From: Bradyrhizobium canariense
GTDB lineage: Bacteria > Pseudomonadota > Alphaproteobacteria > Rhizobiales > Xanthobacteraceae
Direction: 5' to 3'
Length of the DNA: 64,000 nucleotides
NCBI RefSeq assembly: GCF_900105125.1
Contig: NZ_LT629750.1
Location: forward strand, 7,157,001 to 7,221,000
Below the pieces are notes generated by a model. That model saw only the letters and a program-made list of their open reading frames with translations. It made no database searches and was not told the origin of the DNA. Position numbers and translations under genes: made by a program. Shown here piece after piece: positions 36,630 to 45,991 of the stretch (position 1 is the stretch's first letter; each line of letters starts with the position of its first letter).

Positions 36630-37856
36630 ATGGATGATGTCACGCGACGTACGCTGTTGGCGGCGACGGCCGCAGGCGGGCTGCTTACGGCGGCAACAGC
36701 AGCCGGCGCACAAACCAGCGAACCGATACCGCAGCCTCAACGTCCGGGACATGGTGGCACCGATCCCGGTCCGCGCAATCTCGCCCGGGACCGGCAGAAT
36801 CCCGATCTGCTGGTGCCACCCGCAACCGATCACGGCACACTTCCCAACTTGCGCTTCTCGTTCTCGGATTCGCATGTGCGACAGGAGTCTGGTGGCTGGA
36901 CCCGGCAGATCACCGTGCGAGAACTTGGTATTTCCAAGAACATCGCGGGCGTGAACATGCGCCTGAATGCCGGCGGCGTTCGCGAGCTGCATTGGCACAA
37001 GGCGGCCGAATGGGCCTATATGCTGTACGGCAGTGCCCGCATCACGGCCATCGATCCCCAGGGACGAAATTTCGTCGATGACGTTGGCGTCGGCGATCTC
37101 TGGTATTTCCCGAGCGGCGTGCCGCATTCGATCCAGGGGCTCAATCCGGATGGCTGTGAGTTCCTGCTGGTGTTCGACGATGGTGACTTCGATGAAGACA
37201 ACACCTTCCTGCTAAGCGACTGGTTCAAGCATACGCCGAACGAAGTGCTGTCGAAGAATTTCGGCATGCCGGGTTCGACCTTCGATCATATCCCGGATCC
37301 AGGCGAACTCTACATCTTCGCAGCGCCGGTGCCGGGGTCGCTGGACGCCGACAAGATCGCGGGAGCAACGCCGGTGGCGCAGAGCTTCAGTCACAGGATG
37401 CTGGCGCAGCAACCGATCAAGACCAAGAGCGGCACGGTGCGGATCACCGATACCAGCGTCTTTCCGGCATCGAAGACGATCGCCGCGGCGCTGGTCGAAG
37501 TCGAGCCAGGCGGTATGCGCGAGATGCATTGGCATCCCAACACCGATGAGTGGCAATACTACATCGACGGTCAGGCGCGGATGGGTGTATTCGCGGCGTC
37601 AGGTCAGGCCCGCACGTTCGACTTTCAGGCCGGCGATGTCGGCTATGTGCCGTTCGCGATGGGGCATTACATCGAGAATACCGGGACTACGACACTGCGC
37701 TTTCTCGAGATATTCAAGAGCAGCTATTACGCCGATGTATCGCTCAATCAGTGGCTGGCGCTGACGCCGCCGGAACTGGTGAAAGCGCATCTGAAGCTCG
37801 ATGCGCAGGCGTTGGCCGGTCTGCACAAGGAGAAGTTTCCCGTCGTACCGGGGTGA
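36630..37856 (+). CDS. Oxalate decarboxylase-type bicupin, exported
   Basis: The protein of about 408 residues has a twin-arginine-type signal ([20 protein letters not shown]) and two cupin domains with manganese sites. Cupin 1 reads REMN-like [17 protein letters not shown] with a later His in GVPHSIQG. Cupin 2 reads [18 protein letters not shown] with a later His in AMGHYIEN. This two-domain H-x-H-x4/5-E pattern is that of oxalate decarboxylase (oxalate to formate and CO2). Formate made this way could feed the periplasmic formate dehydrogenase encoded 15 kb upstream, which is an attractive but unproven link. A GTG at 36621 is an alternative start; ATG 36630 has the better spaced GGGGAG. A dead copy fragment is at 4795-4875. 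Confidence 0.9.
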   Translation: MDDVTRRTLLAATAAGGLLTAATAAGAQTSEPIPQPQRPGHGGTDPGPRNLARDRQNPDLLVPPATDHGTLPNLRFSFSDSHVRQESGGWTRQITVRELGISKNIAGVNMRLNAGGVRELHWHKAAEWAYMLYGSARITAIDPQGRNFVDDVGVGDLWYFPSGVPHSIQGLNPDGCEFLLVFDDGDFDEDNTFLLSDWFKHTPNEVLSKNFGMPGSTFDHIPDPGELYIFAAPVPGSLDADKIAGATPVAQSFSHRMLAQQPIKTKSGTVRITDTSVFPASKTIAAALVEVEPGGMREMHWHPNTDEWQYYIDGQARMGVFAASGQARTFDFQAGDVGYVPFAMGHYIENTGTTTLRFLEIFKSSYYADVSLNQWLALTPPELVKAHLKLDAQALAGLHKEKFPVVPG

Positions 37857-37928
37857 CCGGCGAGGGTGATGGCGCTTCTGCAATGGCCGTCGGAAGCGCC
37901 GCTCAAGGCGGTCCCTTATCTCCTGGCG

Positions 37929-40334
37929 TCATGTAACGGCTGCGGTCTTCGATTGCTGTGGCGCTTCCAAAGCTTGCGCGATCGCATCATCGACGTGTTC
38001 GAGCCAGATAAACTCCAGTTGATCCCGAGCGCCTTTCGGAATCTCGTCGAAGTCACGACGGTTGCGAGCAGGTAGCATGACCCTGGTCAGGCCGGCCGCT
38101 GCGGCCGCCACGACTTTCTCCTTGATGCCGCCGACCGGCAGCACCAGGCCCCGGAGCGATATTTCCCCGGTCATCGCGGTATCGTTTCGAACCGTTCGGT
38201 TGGTGAGCAAGGAGGAGAGAGCCGTGAACATGGCAACGCCTGCGCTCGGCCCATCTTTCGGCGTGGCGCCCGCCGGCACGTGAACGTGGATATCACTCTT
38301 TTCAAAAATCGAAGGTTCGATCCCAAGCTGCGAAACCCGGCTTTTTACCAGCGTCAGGGCCGCCTGCGCGCTTTCGCGCATGACGTCACCGAGCTGGCCG
38401 GTCAGAATCAGTGCGCCCCTGCCGGGAATCCGGCTCGCCTCGATAAAGAGGATATCGCCGCCGACGGGAGTCCAGGCCAGTCCGGTCGCGACACCAGGGA
38501 TACTGGTGCGCAGCGCGATCTCGCCTTCAAAACGAGGCTGACCGAGAATGGAGGTGATATCCTTGGAAGCGATGATGACCCTGTTCGAACTGCCTTCGGC
38601 GATTTGTACAGCCGCATACCGCAGCGCCTTGCCGATCTCCCGCTCGAGCGAGCGAACGCCGGCCTCGCGGGTGTACCCCTTGATGATGAGCTTCAGCGCG
38701 TCGACGTCGATTTCGGCCTGTTCCGGCGTGAGGCCATTTGCCTCGAGCTGCCGTCGCACCAGATAGCGTTGGGCGATCTCCAGCTTTTCGTCCGCCGTGT
38801 AGCCGGGCAGGCTGATGATTTCCATGCGATCCAGCAGCGGGCCCGGGACGGTGTCCAGCATGTTGGCGGTTGCGATAAAGACCACGCGTGACAGATCGAA
38901 TGGGACCGCGAGATAATTGTCGCGGAACGTTGCGTTCTGCTCGGGGTCTAGCACTTCCAGCATCGCCGCAGACGGATCGCCCTGAATGCCGCGTCCCATC
39001 TTGTCGATCTCATCGAGCATCATGACGCAATTGCGCGAGCCGGCCTTTTTTATCGCCTGGATGATGTTGCCGGGCAGGGCGCCAATGTAGGTTCGCCGGT
39101 GCCCCCGGATCTCGGCCTCGTCGTGAACGCCACCGAGGCTGACGCGGATAAACGGGCGGTCCATCGCGCGCGCGATCGACTGTCCCAGCGACGTCTTGCC
39201 GACGCCCGGAGGACCCACGAAACAAAGGATCGGCGCTTTGCCATGGGGAGCTAATTTTCGAACCGCTAGATATTCGATGATCCGGGTTTTGATCTTTTCC
39301 AGGCCAAAATGATCCTCATCAAGAATGCGACGCGCTTGTGCGATATCGATCGGCTTTTCGTCTGGCAGACTCCAGGGCAGTTCGACCAGCCAATCCAGAT
39401 AGCTGCGAACCATGCCGGACTCCGCGGCCGATTCGGGCATTCGTTCATATCGGCGCAGTTCCTTGCGCACCTGGCTCTCGGCTTCAGCCGGCATCTGGGC
39501 TTTGGCGATCGCCGCATTCAGCTCCGCGACTTCCTGTGCCTTGCCGTCGCCCTCGCCCAACTGGCGCTGGATCGTCGCCATTTGTTCGCGAAGGATGGCT
39601 TCGCGCTGCCGGTCATCGAATGCAGCCCTGGTCTTCTGGCCAATTTCATTGGTCAGCCGAAGAACTTCGAGCCGCTCTGCAAGATACCGGGAAACTTTCT
39701 CCATGCGCAGGGACAGGTCGATCGTCTCCAGAATTTCCTGTTTCTCCTGTATCTTGATGTCCATGTAGGAGGCCGCGAGATCGGCAAGAGCGGCCGGCGA
39801 CGTGGTGGACTGAAACGCGGCGACAAGCTCCGGCGGCGCTTGCGGAAGCAATTGAATGGCTTCGACGGCCTGTCTTTGCAGGTTGAGAAATCGGGCCTCG
39901 ATCTCCGGTGAGGTCGTGGTGGGCTCGGGAATATGGAGAACCCGGGCCGCCAGAAAGGGCGTGCCGGGGAGAAAGTCGAGCACGCGGGCGCGCTGAACTC
40001 CCTGGCAAATGATGTGATGGGTCTCGTCCGGCGCGGTGATGTAGCGCACGATGTTGGCGATGGTGCAGATGCGATTGAGGTCGTCAGGACCGGGATCCTC
40101 GACGTCCGCATTGCGTTGCAATACAATTCCGATCGGCCGCTGCTCGCGCAGGGCTTGTTGGGCTGCCGCGATCGATTTTGGCTGGGTTACGGTGATGGGC
40201 GCAACGGTGCCTGGAAACAGCACGGTATTGCGGACCGGGACAATGATGAGCGCATCGTCCGGAATGCGAACGGCGTCGGCGCCGGGCTTGGTGGCGGAAG
40301 CAATGGTCTCTTCGTTGACAGGGGGCATGGCCAT
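37929..40334 (-). CDS. lon: ATP-dependent Lon protease
   Basis: The 801-residue protein has the N-terminal Lon substrate-binding domain (DDALIIVPVRNTVLFPGTVA), a long coiled-coil region, an AAA+ ATPase with Walker A FVGPPGVGKTSLGQSIA, and a C-terminal Ser-Lys protease domain (Ser in KDGPSAGVAMFTAL, Lys in PVGGIKEKVVAAAAAG). It degrades misfolded and regulatory cytoplasmic proteins. The start codon begins two bases after the hsp20 stop (TGAGAATG), so both are translated from one message. Coupling to a small heat-shock protein suggests a heat or stress operon, distinct from the clpX-lon arrangement of the housekeeping copy in many Rhizobiales. Confidence 0.94.
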   Translation of the reverse strand: MAMPPVNEETIASATKPGADAVRIPDDALIIVPVRNTVLFPGTVAPITVTQPKSIAAAQQALREQRPIGIVLQRNADVEDPGPDDLNRICTIANIVRYITAPDETHHIICQGVQRARVLDFLPGTPFLAARVLHIPEPTTTSPEIEARFLNLQRQAVEAIQLLPQAPPELVAAFQSTTSPAALADLAASYMDIKIQEKQEILETIDLSLRMEKVSRYLAERLEVLRLTNEIGQKTRAAFDDRQREAILREQMATIQRQLGEGDGKAQEVAELNAAIAKAQMPAEAESQVRKELRRYERMPESAAESGMVRSYLDWLVELPWSLPDEKPIDIAQARRILDEDHFGLEKIKTRIIEYLAVRKLAPHGKAPILCFVGPPGVGKTSLGQSIARAMDRPFIRVSLGGVHDEAEIRGHRRTYIGALPGNIIQAIKKAGSRNCVMMLDEIDKMGRGIQGDPSAAMLEVLDPEQNATFRDNYLAVPFDLSRVVFIATANMLDTVPGPLLDRMEIISLPGYTADEKLEIAQRYLVRRQLEANGLTPEQAEIDVDALKLIIKGYTREAGVRSLEREIGKALRYAAVQIAEGSSNRVIIASKDITSILGQPRFEGEIALRTSIPGVATGLAWTPVGGDILFIEASRIPGRGALILTGQLGDVMRESAQAALTLVKSRVSQLGIEPSIFEKSDIHVHVPAGATPKDGPSAGVAMFTALSSLLTNRTVRNDTAMTGEISLRGLVLPVGGIKEKVVAAAAAGLTRVMLPARNRRDFDEIPKGARDQLEFIWLEHVDDAIAQALEAPQQSKTAAVT

Positions 40335-40336
40335 TC

Positions 40337-40744
40337 TCACGCGGACTTTGCAAGGCGCAGCACGATACATCCGTTCACGGCGAAGCGGCTGACGGCGTAA
40401 CGTCCGACGGGTAATGCGATGCGGCGCTCGAACCGGCCCTGCGGCAGCTCGAGGCGGTGAATTCGTGCATCGCGCAATTCCTTGGGGAGCGTCCGGCGTC
40501 CGCTGACCACCAGCATTCCGTTGTCGATGACAGCCTCGACCTCCTCAGGATCGACGCCGGGCAGCGCGACAAGGATGAGGATCTCCCCGTCGGTCTCCAG
40601 CACGTCGATTGGCGGTTCCCAGCAAGATTCCCGCGAGCCAACCTTGGTTTGCAAGTTGAAGAACTGCTGACGAAGACGCTCGGCGCGTGCCAGCGACTCG
40701 ATCGCCTCGGACAGCATCCAGTTGACGGGATCTTTCGCTGCCAT
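40337..40744 (-). CDS. Hsp20/alpha-crystallin small heat-shock protein
   Basis: The 135-residue chaperone has an alpha-crystallin core: PPIDVLETDGEILILVALPG, then EAVIDNGMLVVSGRR, RIHRLELPQGRFERRIALP, and a C-terminal beta end (FAVNGCIVLRLAK). It holds unfolded proteins for later refolding or, here, for Lon. The start at 40744 has a GAGGAG site; the frame extends 17 codons upstream with no homology. It is the first gene of the hsp20-lon pair. No ROSE-type leader was recognised, although I could not fold the upstream region reliably. Confidence 0.9.
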   Translation of the reverse strand: MAAKDPVNWMLSEAIESLARAERLRQQFFNLQTKVGSRESCWEPPIDVLETDGEILILVALPGVDPEEVEAVIDNGMLVVSGRRTLPKELRDARIHRLELPQGRFERRIALPVGRYAVSRFAVNGCIVLRLAKSA

Positions 40745-40978
40745 GTGCTCCTCACGCGTACAGGAATCCGGATCGTCGGCCGGCACGGATTCCAATCACC
40801 CGGCTTCGGCAAGAGAAAGCCATGCCAGCCTTTTGAGATGGAAGCGAGCATAGCCTTTGCGAACGTCGGGAGGAAGCGTCAGCCGGTCAGGGAACGAGGA
40901 CCCAGGCGATCCGCGTCGAGGCCGATCGCCCGGGTCAAATAGGTAAGAGCATCGGCTTCCAGCCGGGTCTCACCTGGA

Positions 40979-42604
40979 TCAATGCGCGCCACCGCCGGCG
41001 GCGCCCTTGACTTTCCGCGTGAGCATCACGGCAATGGCAGCGAGAACCAGCACAGCGCCAAGCACCGCGAACGTGTCGCTGAAGCCCATCACCAGCGCCT
41101 GATGCTTGACGGTATTACCCAGGGCAATGATCGCTTGCTGGTGCGCGGCCGCGGGATCGGGCACGCCGTGGGCCGCGAAGTAGTCCGTCATCGCCGCAAT
41201 CCGGTTACGTACTTCCTCGCGGCCGAGCGTGACCGACTGGCCGATGATATTGGAATGGAATTGCTCGCGCTTGGTGATCACGGTCGCAAGCACCGCGGTG
41301 CCGATCGCGCCGCCAAGATTACGGAACATGTTGCTGATGCCGGAGGCGGCCGCGGCGTCCTGCGGCGCGATACCGCCTGTCGTCACCGAGGTCAGCGGCG
41401 TCAACACCATGGCCTGGCCGATGGCGCGCACGATGTTCGGAATCCAGAGCTGATCGCCGGCATAATCCGGTGACATCGCCGTATTCATGAAACAGCTGTA
41501 AGCGAAGATCAGCAAGCCGGTGATCGCGATGTAGCGCGTGTCGATGCGCTGCATCAGCTTCGGCACCAGCGGAATCAGGATGAGTTGCGGCAGCCCGGTC
41601 CAGGCCATCACGGCTCCGATCTGCTCGGCATTATAACCCTGCGCCTGGCCGAGATAGGCCGGCAGGATGTACACCGATCCGAACAATGCGAAGCCCAGCA
41701 TCGTCATCGCGATGGTGCCGAAGCCGAAGTTACGTCCCTTCAGCAGCCGCAATCGGATCAACGGTTTTTCAACCGTCAACTCGATCCAGGCGAACAGCGA
41801 CAGGCTGACCAGTGCGATCGCCGCCAGCCGCAGGATGAAGGGTGACGAGAACCAGTCATCCTTGTTGCCCTCCTCGAGCACGGTCTGTAACGCGGATAAC
41901 CCGATCGCCATGGTGGCGATACCGGCCCAATCGCCTTCCTTCAGCAGCTTGAGCTGCATCGGTTGCCGTTCCAGCGAAAAATACAGCGCGGTCACCATCG
42001 CCACGGTCGGGATCACGTTGACGAAAAAGATGGTCCGCCAGCCGTAATTTTCGGTGAGATAACCACCGATGGTCGGCCCGATCGCCGGCGCGAAAGTGAC
42101 GGACAGCGCGAAGATCGCAAGCCCGACCGGCTGTTGCGGCTTCGGCAGTTTGGTGAGCACCAGCGTGAACGCCATCGGAATCAGGACGCCGCCGGCAAAC
42201 CCCTGCAACCCGCGCATCGCGATCATGGACGGCAGATCATGGGTGAAAGCACACGCCACCGAGAAAGTAGCGAACAGCGCCGCACTGGCGAGCATGTAGC
42301 GGCGGAACGAGAATACCCGACTCAGATAATCGGTGAGGGGAATCACAACGATCTCGCCGATCAGATACGATGTCGAGATCCAGGAGCCATTATCGACACC
42401 AGTTCCGATGCCGCCTTCGATGTTGAGCAGGGACGCGTTGGTGATCTGGATGTTCAGGATCGCCATGAACGAACCGATCATGGCGGCGAGGACCGCCACC
42501 CACGTCATGACGCTCGCGCGGTTCGGATCGATTGCGGTTCGATCAGATGTCCCGCGCGAGGTCGGCAGCGCGGATATCGAGGCTGACAGGCTGGGATTTG
42601 ACAT
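40979..42604 (-). CDS. DHA2-family multidrug efflux permease (EmrB-like)
   Basis: The 541-residue protein has 14 membrane helices by eye and the DHA2 signature blocks WISTSYLIGEIVVIPLTDYL (about 75) and MRGLQGFAGGVLIPMAFTLV (about 130), then GPTIGGYLTENYGWR (motif C region). It exports hydrophobic drugs by proton antiport together with the membrane-fusion protein encoded upstream. The start at 42604 (GGAG nearby) lies 62 bases inside the end of the emrA-like gene, so translation is coupled. The operon is under the divergent TetR gene. Confidence 0.92.
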   Translation of the reverse strand: MSNPSLSASISALPTSRGTSDRTAIDPNRASVMTWVAVLAAMIGSFMAILNIQITNASLLNIEGGIGTGVDNGSWISTSYLIGEIVVIPLTDYLSRVFSFRRYMLASAALFATFSVACAFTHDLPSMIAMRGLQGFAGGVLIPMAFTLVLTKLPKPQQPVGLAIFALSVTFAPAIGPTIGGYLTENYGWRTIFFVNVIPTVAMVTALYFSLERQPMQLKLLKEGDWAGIATMAIGLSALQTVLEEGNKDDWFSSPFILRLAAIALVSLSLFAWIELTVEKPLIRLRLLKGRNFGFGTIAMTMLGFALFGSVYILPAYLGQAQGYNAEQIGAVMAWTGLPQLILIPLVPKLMQRIDTRYIAITGLLIFAYSCFMNTAMSPDYAGDQLWIPNIVRAIGQAMVLTPLTSVTTGGIAPQDAAAASGISNMFRNLGGAIGTAVLATVITKREQFHSNIIGQSVTLGREEVRNRIAAMTDYFAAHGVPDPAAAHQQAIIALGNTVKHQALVMGFSDTFAVLGAVLVLAAIAVMLTRKVKGAAGGGAH

Positions 42605-43823
42605 GGCAGGATGCTCCGGCAATCGTCATCGGTAATTTGGAAGGTGTGGCCGCGGCGCGGACAGGGGTGGGCGAACGCGTCTCGATGGTCGGAATTACCG
42701 ACATGCCGGGACGCAGCGCGATGGGGGAATTACCGCTGGTGTCGAGCGCGATTCTGACGGGAATGCGCTGCACCACCTTGGTGAAATTGCCGGTTGCGTT
42801 GTCTGGCGGCAGCAGTGCGAATTCCTGGCCGCTCGCGGGCGCGATGCTGTCGACGTGGCCATGGACGACCTGGCCCGGGAACATATCCACGGCGATGTCG
42901 ACCGTCTGGCCTTCATGCACGTCGGTGAGCTGGGTCTCCTTGTAATTCGCCACGACATAGGCGCCGTCGGCCGGCACGACCGACATCAGTTGCGTTCCCG
43001 CCTGCACGAACTGTCCGACGCGCAGGCTCCGGTTGCCAACAACGCCGTCGATCGGCGCGATGATCGTGGTGTAGCCAAGATTTAGTTCGGCCTGGTCCTG
43101 CACTGCTTCCGAATGGGCGGAGGCCGCGTTGGCCTGGGCGATCTCGGCCTTGAGCAAATCGACCTGCTTGAATGCCGAGGTCAGATTGGCGGCGTCGCGC
43201 TGCAGCGTGGCTTGCGCGCTGGCGATACGCGCTTGCGCCTGCTGCGCATTCTGCACGCTGCCCGATCCCGTCGCGGCAAGATCGGTGTAACGCTTGTTGT
43301 CCTGCGCGGCGAAGGTCACGTTGGCCTGATCGACCTCGATGGTCGCCTTGGCGGCGTTGATGACGGCTTGCTGGACTTCGAGCTGGGCCTGCTTGCTGGC
43401 AATGGTGGCCTTGGCTGCCGTGACATCGGCTTTGGCCTGGTCGAGCGCGACCTTGAAGTCACGGTCGTCGATCCGCGCCAACACCTGACCGGCTTTCACG
43501 CGCTCATTGTCCTTCACCAGCACCTGATGGAGATAGCCGGTGACCTTCGGCGCGATGGTGGTGCTGTCGGCCTTCACATAGGCGTCGTCGGTGGAGACGA
43601 GATACTGGCCGACGGTCCAGTAGTCCCAGCCATACCAGGCGGCGCCGGCCAGCACGGCGATCGCGGCTCCCGTCATTAACAGCTTACGAAAATTGAGTTT
43701 TTTCCCGACGGACAAAGGCGCCGTGTCGGTCTGGCTGGGTTGCCGCGCGGGCGCCAGGCCCTCGGGGACGCCGTTGGCCGGAACCGGCCGCTCGACCGGG
43801 AATGCAGTGGAATGGATGCTCAT
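42543..43823 (-). CDS. HlyD/EmrA-family membrane fusion protein
   Basis: The 426-residue protein has one N-terminal membrane helix (LLMTGAAIAVLAGAAWYGWD, about 48-67) after a Pro-rich cytoplasmic tail. It continues with the barrel-sandwich start (STDDAYVKADSTTIAPKVTG), a long alpha-hairpin coiled coil rich in Ala, Gln and Lys (about 120-240), and the second lipoyl half (APIDGVVGNRSLRVGQFVQ). It links the EmrB-like permease to an outer-membrane channel across the periplasm. It is the first gene of the operon and starts 111 bases from the divergent TetR gene. Confidence 0.92.
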   Translation of the reverse strand: MSIHSTAFPVERPVPANGVPEGLAPARQPSQTDTAPLSVGKKLNFRKLLMTGAAIAVLAGAAWYGWDYWTVGQYLVSTDDAYVKADSTTIAPKVTGYLHQVLVKDNERVKAGQVLARIDDRDFKVALDQAKADVTAAKATIASKQAQLEVQQAVINAAKATIEVDQANVTFAAQDNKRYTDLAATGSGSVQNAQQAQARIASAQATLQRDAANLTSAFKQVDLLKAEIAQANAASAHSEAVQDQAELNLGYTTIIAPIDGVVGNRSLRVGQFVQAGTQLMSVVPADGAYVVANYKETQLTDVHEGQTVDIAVDMFPGQVVHGHVDSIAPASGQEFALLPPDNATGNFTKVVQRIPVRIALDTSGNSPIALRPGMSVIPTIETRSPTPVRAAATPSKLPMTIAGASCHVKSQPVSLDIRAADLARDI

Positions 43824-43868
43824 GGCGCTGGCTCCTGTGGCCCTTTGCCGGTGGAGTAATTAGGAAAC

Positions 43869-43919
43869 TTGACAATTTCCAAAATAGACCCAATATCGGA
43901 ACTGTCAATGGAATGACAG
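43869..43919. promoter_or_regulatory. Overlapping divergent promoters with TetR operator (CTGTCA-N6-TGACAG)
   Basis: A perfect dyad CTGTCA (43902-43907) and TGACAG (43914-43919) sits in the 111-base divergent region. On the minus strand TTGACA (43908-43903) overlaps the left arm and faces TATTTT (43886-43881) at 16 bases, a promoter for the efflux operon. On the plus strand TTGACA (43869-43874) faces AATATC (43892-43897) at 17 bases, a promoter for the TetR gene. Binding at the dyad would block the efflux promoter and probably the regulator's own promoter. Confidence 0.6.
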
Positions 43920-43934
43920 GCATCATGCAAAGAC

Positions 43935-44609
43935 ATGGCTAAAGCAAAATCTTCCACCGATCGTCGCTGCCGGGGGCGCCCGCAACTCCGCCCCGATGAT
44001 GAGACGCGTCAAATCATCTATGAGGCCGCGCGGCACGAATTCTCGGCCAGCGGTTATGCCGCGACCAGCACCGAAATGGTGGCTCGGCGCGCCGGCGTTT
44101 CAACCAAGACGTTGTATCGCCTGATTCCGAACAAGGCGGCTTTGTTCGAGGGTATGGTGTCCGACCGGCTCGATCGTTTTCTTTCCGACTTCAATCTGCA
44201 TGCCGCCGATCACGCCGATATCGATGACGCGCTGAACGCGACGCTGATGGCCTGCGCCGACCTTACGCTCGATAAGGAGGTGGTGGCGCTTCAGCGCATC
44301 GTGTTGCAAGAGACCGGTCAATTCTCCGATCTCGCCGCGACGTTCTACAAGAACGGCATTGCGCGCATCAGCGCGGCGTTGGCGGACTGGCTGCGGGTTC
44401 AGATGAAGCGCGGGCTAGTCAAGCTCGACGATGCCGACGAAGCTGCCGGCATCCTCCTTGGCATGGTTGCCTCAGCGCCGCGGCGGGCTGCCATGTTCGG
44501 CGGCCTGCCGCTGCCCACTCACTCCGAGATCGAACAGCGGGTTCGAACCTGCGCATCCTTGTTCCTGCGCGGATGTCGCGTCGACGGACGAGGCGATGAC
44601 GCTGGCTAG
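43935..44609 (+). CDS. TetR-family repressor of the efflux operon
   Basis: The 224-residue protein has an N-terminal TetR helix-turn-helix: TRQIIYEAARHEFSASGYAA, then MVARRAGVSTKTLYRLIPNK. An all-helical C-terminal ligand domain of the AefR/TetR_C type follows. Divergent placement with the dyad between the genes is the standard arrangement for a local drug-responsive repressor of an emrAB-type operon. The basic N-terminus (KAKSSTDRRCRGRPQLRPD) is usual. It probably represses both operons until a drug binds. Confidence 0.9.
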   Translation: MAKAKSSTDRRCRGRPQLRPDDETRQIIYEAARHEFSASGYAATSTEMVARRAGVSTKTLYRLIPNKAALFEGMVSDRLDRFLSDFNLHAADHADIDDALNATLMACADLTLDKEVVALQRIVLQETGQFSDLAATFYKNGIARISAALADWLRVQMKRGLVKLDDADEAAGILLGMVASAPRRAAMFGGLPLPTHSEIEQRVRTCASLFLRGCRVDGRGDDAG

Positions 44610-44682
44610 CGGCGCAACCCGGCAAGAGATTTTGCGGGTGAGTGCAGCGCTTTCGCCCGGCCTCTTAATGTGAAACGGTGCC

Positions 44683-45807
44683 CTAGCTAGTCTTGGAGCC
44701 GCCGGACTGCACGATCGGCCGGTGTGGGTCTTGCGCCATGGAAGCTGTCACGGGAGCCAGCGAAGGCGCCGTTTGCAGTTTCGGCACGCAGATTTCGATG
44801 ACCTCGTTCCAGCGCGACAAGAACGCATCGATACAAGCCGGGTCGAATTCGATGCCTCTTTTTGCCACCAGATATTCGCGTGCGACTTCGACGGACATTG
44901 CTTCCTTGTACGGTCGCTTGGTCGTGAGAGCATCAAAGACATCGGCGACCGCGACAATGCGCGCCGCGATCGGAATTTGCAGTTGCTTGAGGCCGTTCGG
45001 GTATCCGCTACCGTCCCAACGTTCGTGGTGAGCGGCTGCGATCGTGGCCGCGAGCTTGATCAATTCGCAGCTGCTGTCGGCCAGGATTCGTTCGCCGACG
45101 GTGGTGTGAGTCCGGATGGTTGCCATTTCATCGTCAGTGAGCCGGCCGGGCTTTAACAGAATGCCATCCGGGATCGCAACTTTACCGACGTCGTGAAGTG
45201 GAGAGGCAAGATATATCTCACGACAAAGTCGTGCACTCAGCCCGAGCTCCTCGGCAATCAGCCGGCTGTATCTCGCGACACGCAGCGTATGCTCGCCCGT
45301 ATCGCTGTCACGATATTCAACGGCAAGAGCAAGCCGCAGGACGATCTCTTCCTCGCGCTGGTGCAGTGTTTCGGTCGCAATGGCGACTTCATGCGCCAGA
45401 GTTACGGTCTGGTTGTTCAGCTTTCTGACCGATATGCCGAGCTTGATCAGATTCCGCAGCCGGACCGACAATTCCGTCGCTTGCGGGCGCTTTGGCAGAA
45501 AATCCGTTGCGCCGGCTTCCAGCGCCTGGATTCGGACGTCCTCGTCGGCAATGGAAGTCACCATCACGACCGGGACGTCGGCATAGGCCGGAAACGACCG
45601 AAGTTCGCGGATGAAGGAGATGCCGTCTAGTTTAGGCATCTCGTAGTCGACGAGGACAATATCGAATTCTTTCTCGCGCGCGATCGCCAAAGCTTCGAGC
45701 GGATCGAGGCAGGCGGTGGCTTGAACCGTTCCGTTGGCTTCGATGAGGTGCTTGAGCAGGCCAAGCACCGAGCGGCTGTCGTCGACGAGTAAAGCTTGCG
45801 CGATCAT
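44683..45807 (-). CDS. Response regulator with HD-GYP cyclic-di-GMP phosphodiesterase domain (RpfG-like)
   Basis: The 374-residue protein has a receiver (LLVDDSRSVLGLLKHLIE, acceptor Asp in IVLVDYEMPKLDG, Lys in FLPKRP), a short coiled linker (about 125-155) and an HD-GYP domain. The domain has SPLHDVGKVAIPDGIL (HD), HHERWDGSGYPNGL (GYP) and DVFDALTTKRPYKEA. All metal and GYP residues are intact, so it should hydrolyse cyclic di-GMP and favour motility over attachment. It is divergent from the chemotaxis operon, consistent with joint control of swimming. A CtrA-like site lies about 60 bases upstream. Confidence 0.92.
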   Translation of the reverse strand: MIAQALLVDDSRSVLGLLKHLIEANGTVQATACLDPLEALAIAREKEFDIVLVDYEMPKLDGISFIRELRSFPAYADVPVVMVTSIADEDVRIQALEAGATDFLPKRPQATELSVRLRNLIKLGISVRKLNNQTVTLAHEVAIATETLHQREEEIVLRLALAVEYRDSDTGEHTLRVARYSRLIAEELGLSARLCREIYLASPLHDVGKVAIPDGILLKPGRLTDDEMATIRTHTTVGERILADSSCELIKLAATIAAAHHERWDGSGYPNGLKQLQIPIAARIVAVADVFDALTTKRPYKEAMSVEVAREYLVAKRGIEFDPACIDAFLSRWNEVIEICVPKLQTAPSLAPVTASMAQDPHRPIVQSGGSKTS

Positions 45808-45867
45808 CTGACGGCCTTGCCAGCAGAGTCCTTGGGAATGGTTGTCCCATTCACTAGCTATCGCGGC

Positions 45868-45882
45868 TTAATTTATGTCTAA
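45868..45882. promoter_or_regulatory. CtrA-like site TTAA-N7-CTAA upstream of HD-GYP gene
   Basis: TTAA (45868-45871), seven bases, CTAA (45879-45882): one base off the TTAA-N7-TTAA box of CtrA, the master regulator of motility genes in alphaproteobacteria. It lies about 60 bases before the HD-GYP start. GCTTAATTTA here is the exact inverse of TAAATTAAGC at 45972-45981. Confidence 0.4.
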
Positions 45883-45975
45883 GCGGCAAGGCCGCATTGG
45901 TTGCAACCCGTCGATGAGATGCGAAAGCGGCTGTCGAGAAGCGGACCCCCGTAAGAACACGGTGTCGGGCCTAAA

Positions 45976-45991
45976 TTAAGCATCCGGTAAC
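45976..45991. promoter_or_regulatory. CtrA-like site TTAA-N7-GTAAC upstream of chemotaxis operon
   Basis: TTAA (45976-45979), seven bases, GTAA (45987-45990) followed by C: one base off the CtrA box including its final C. It sits about 90 bases before the first chemotaxis gene. Confidence 0.4.
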
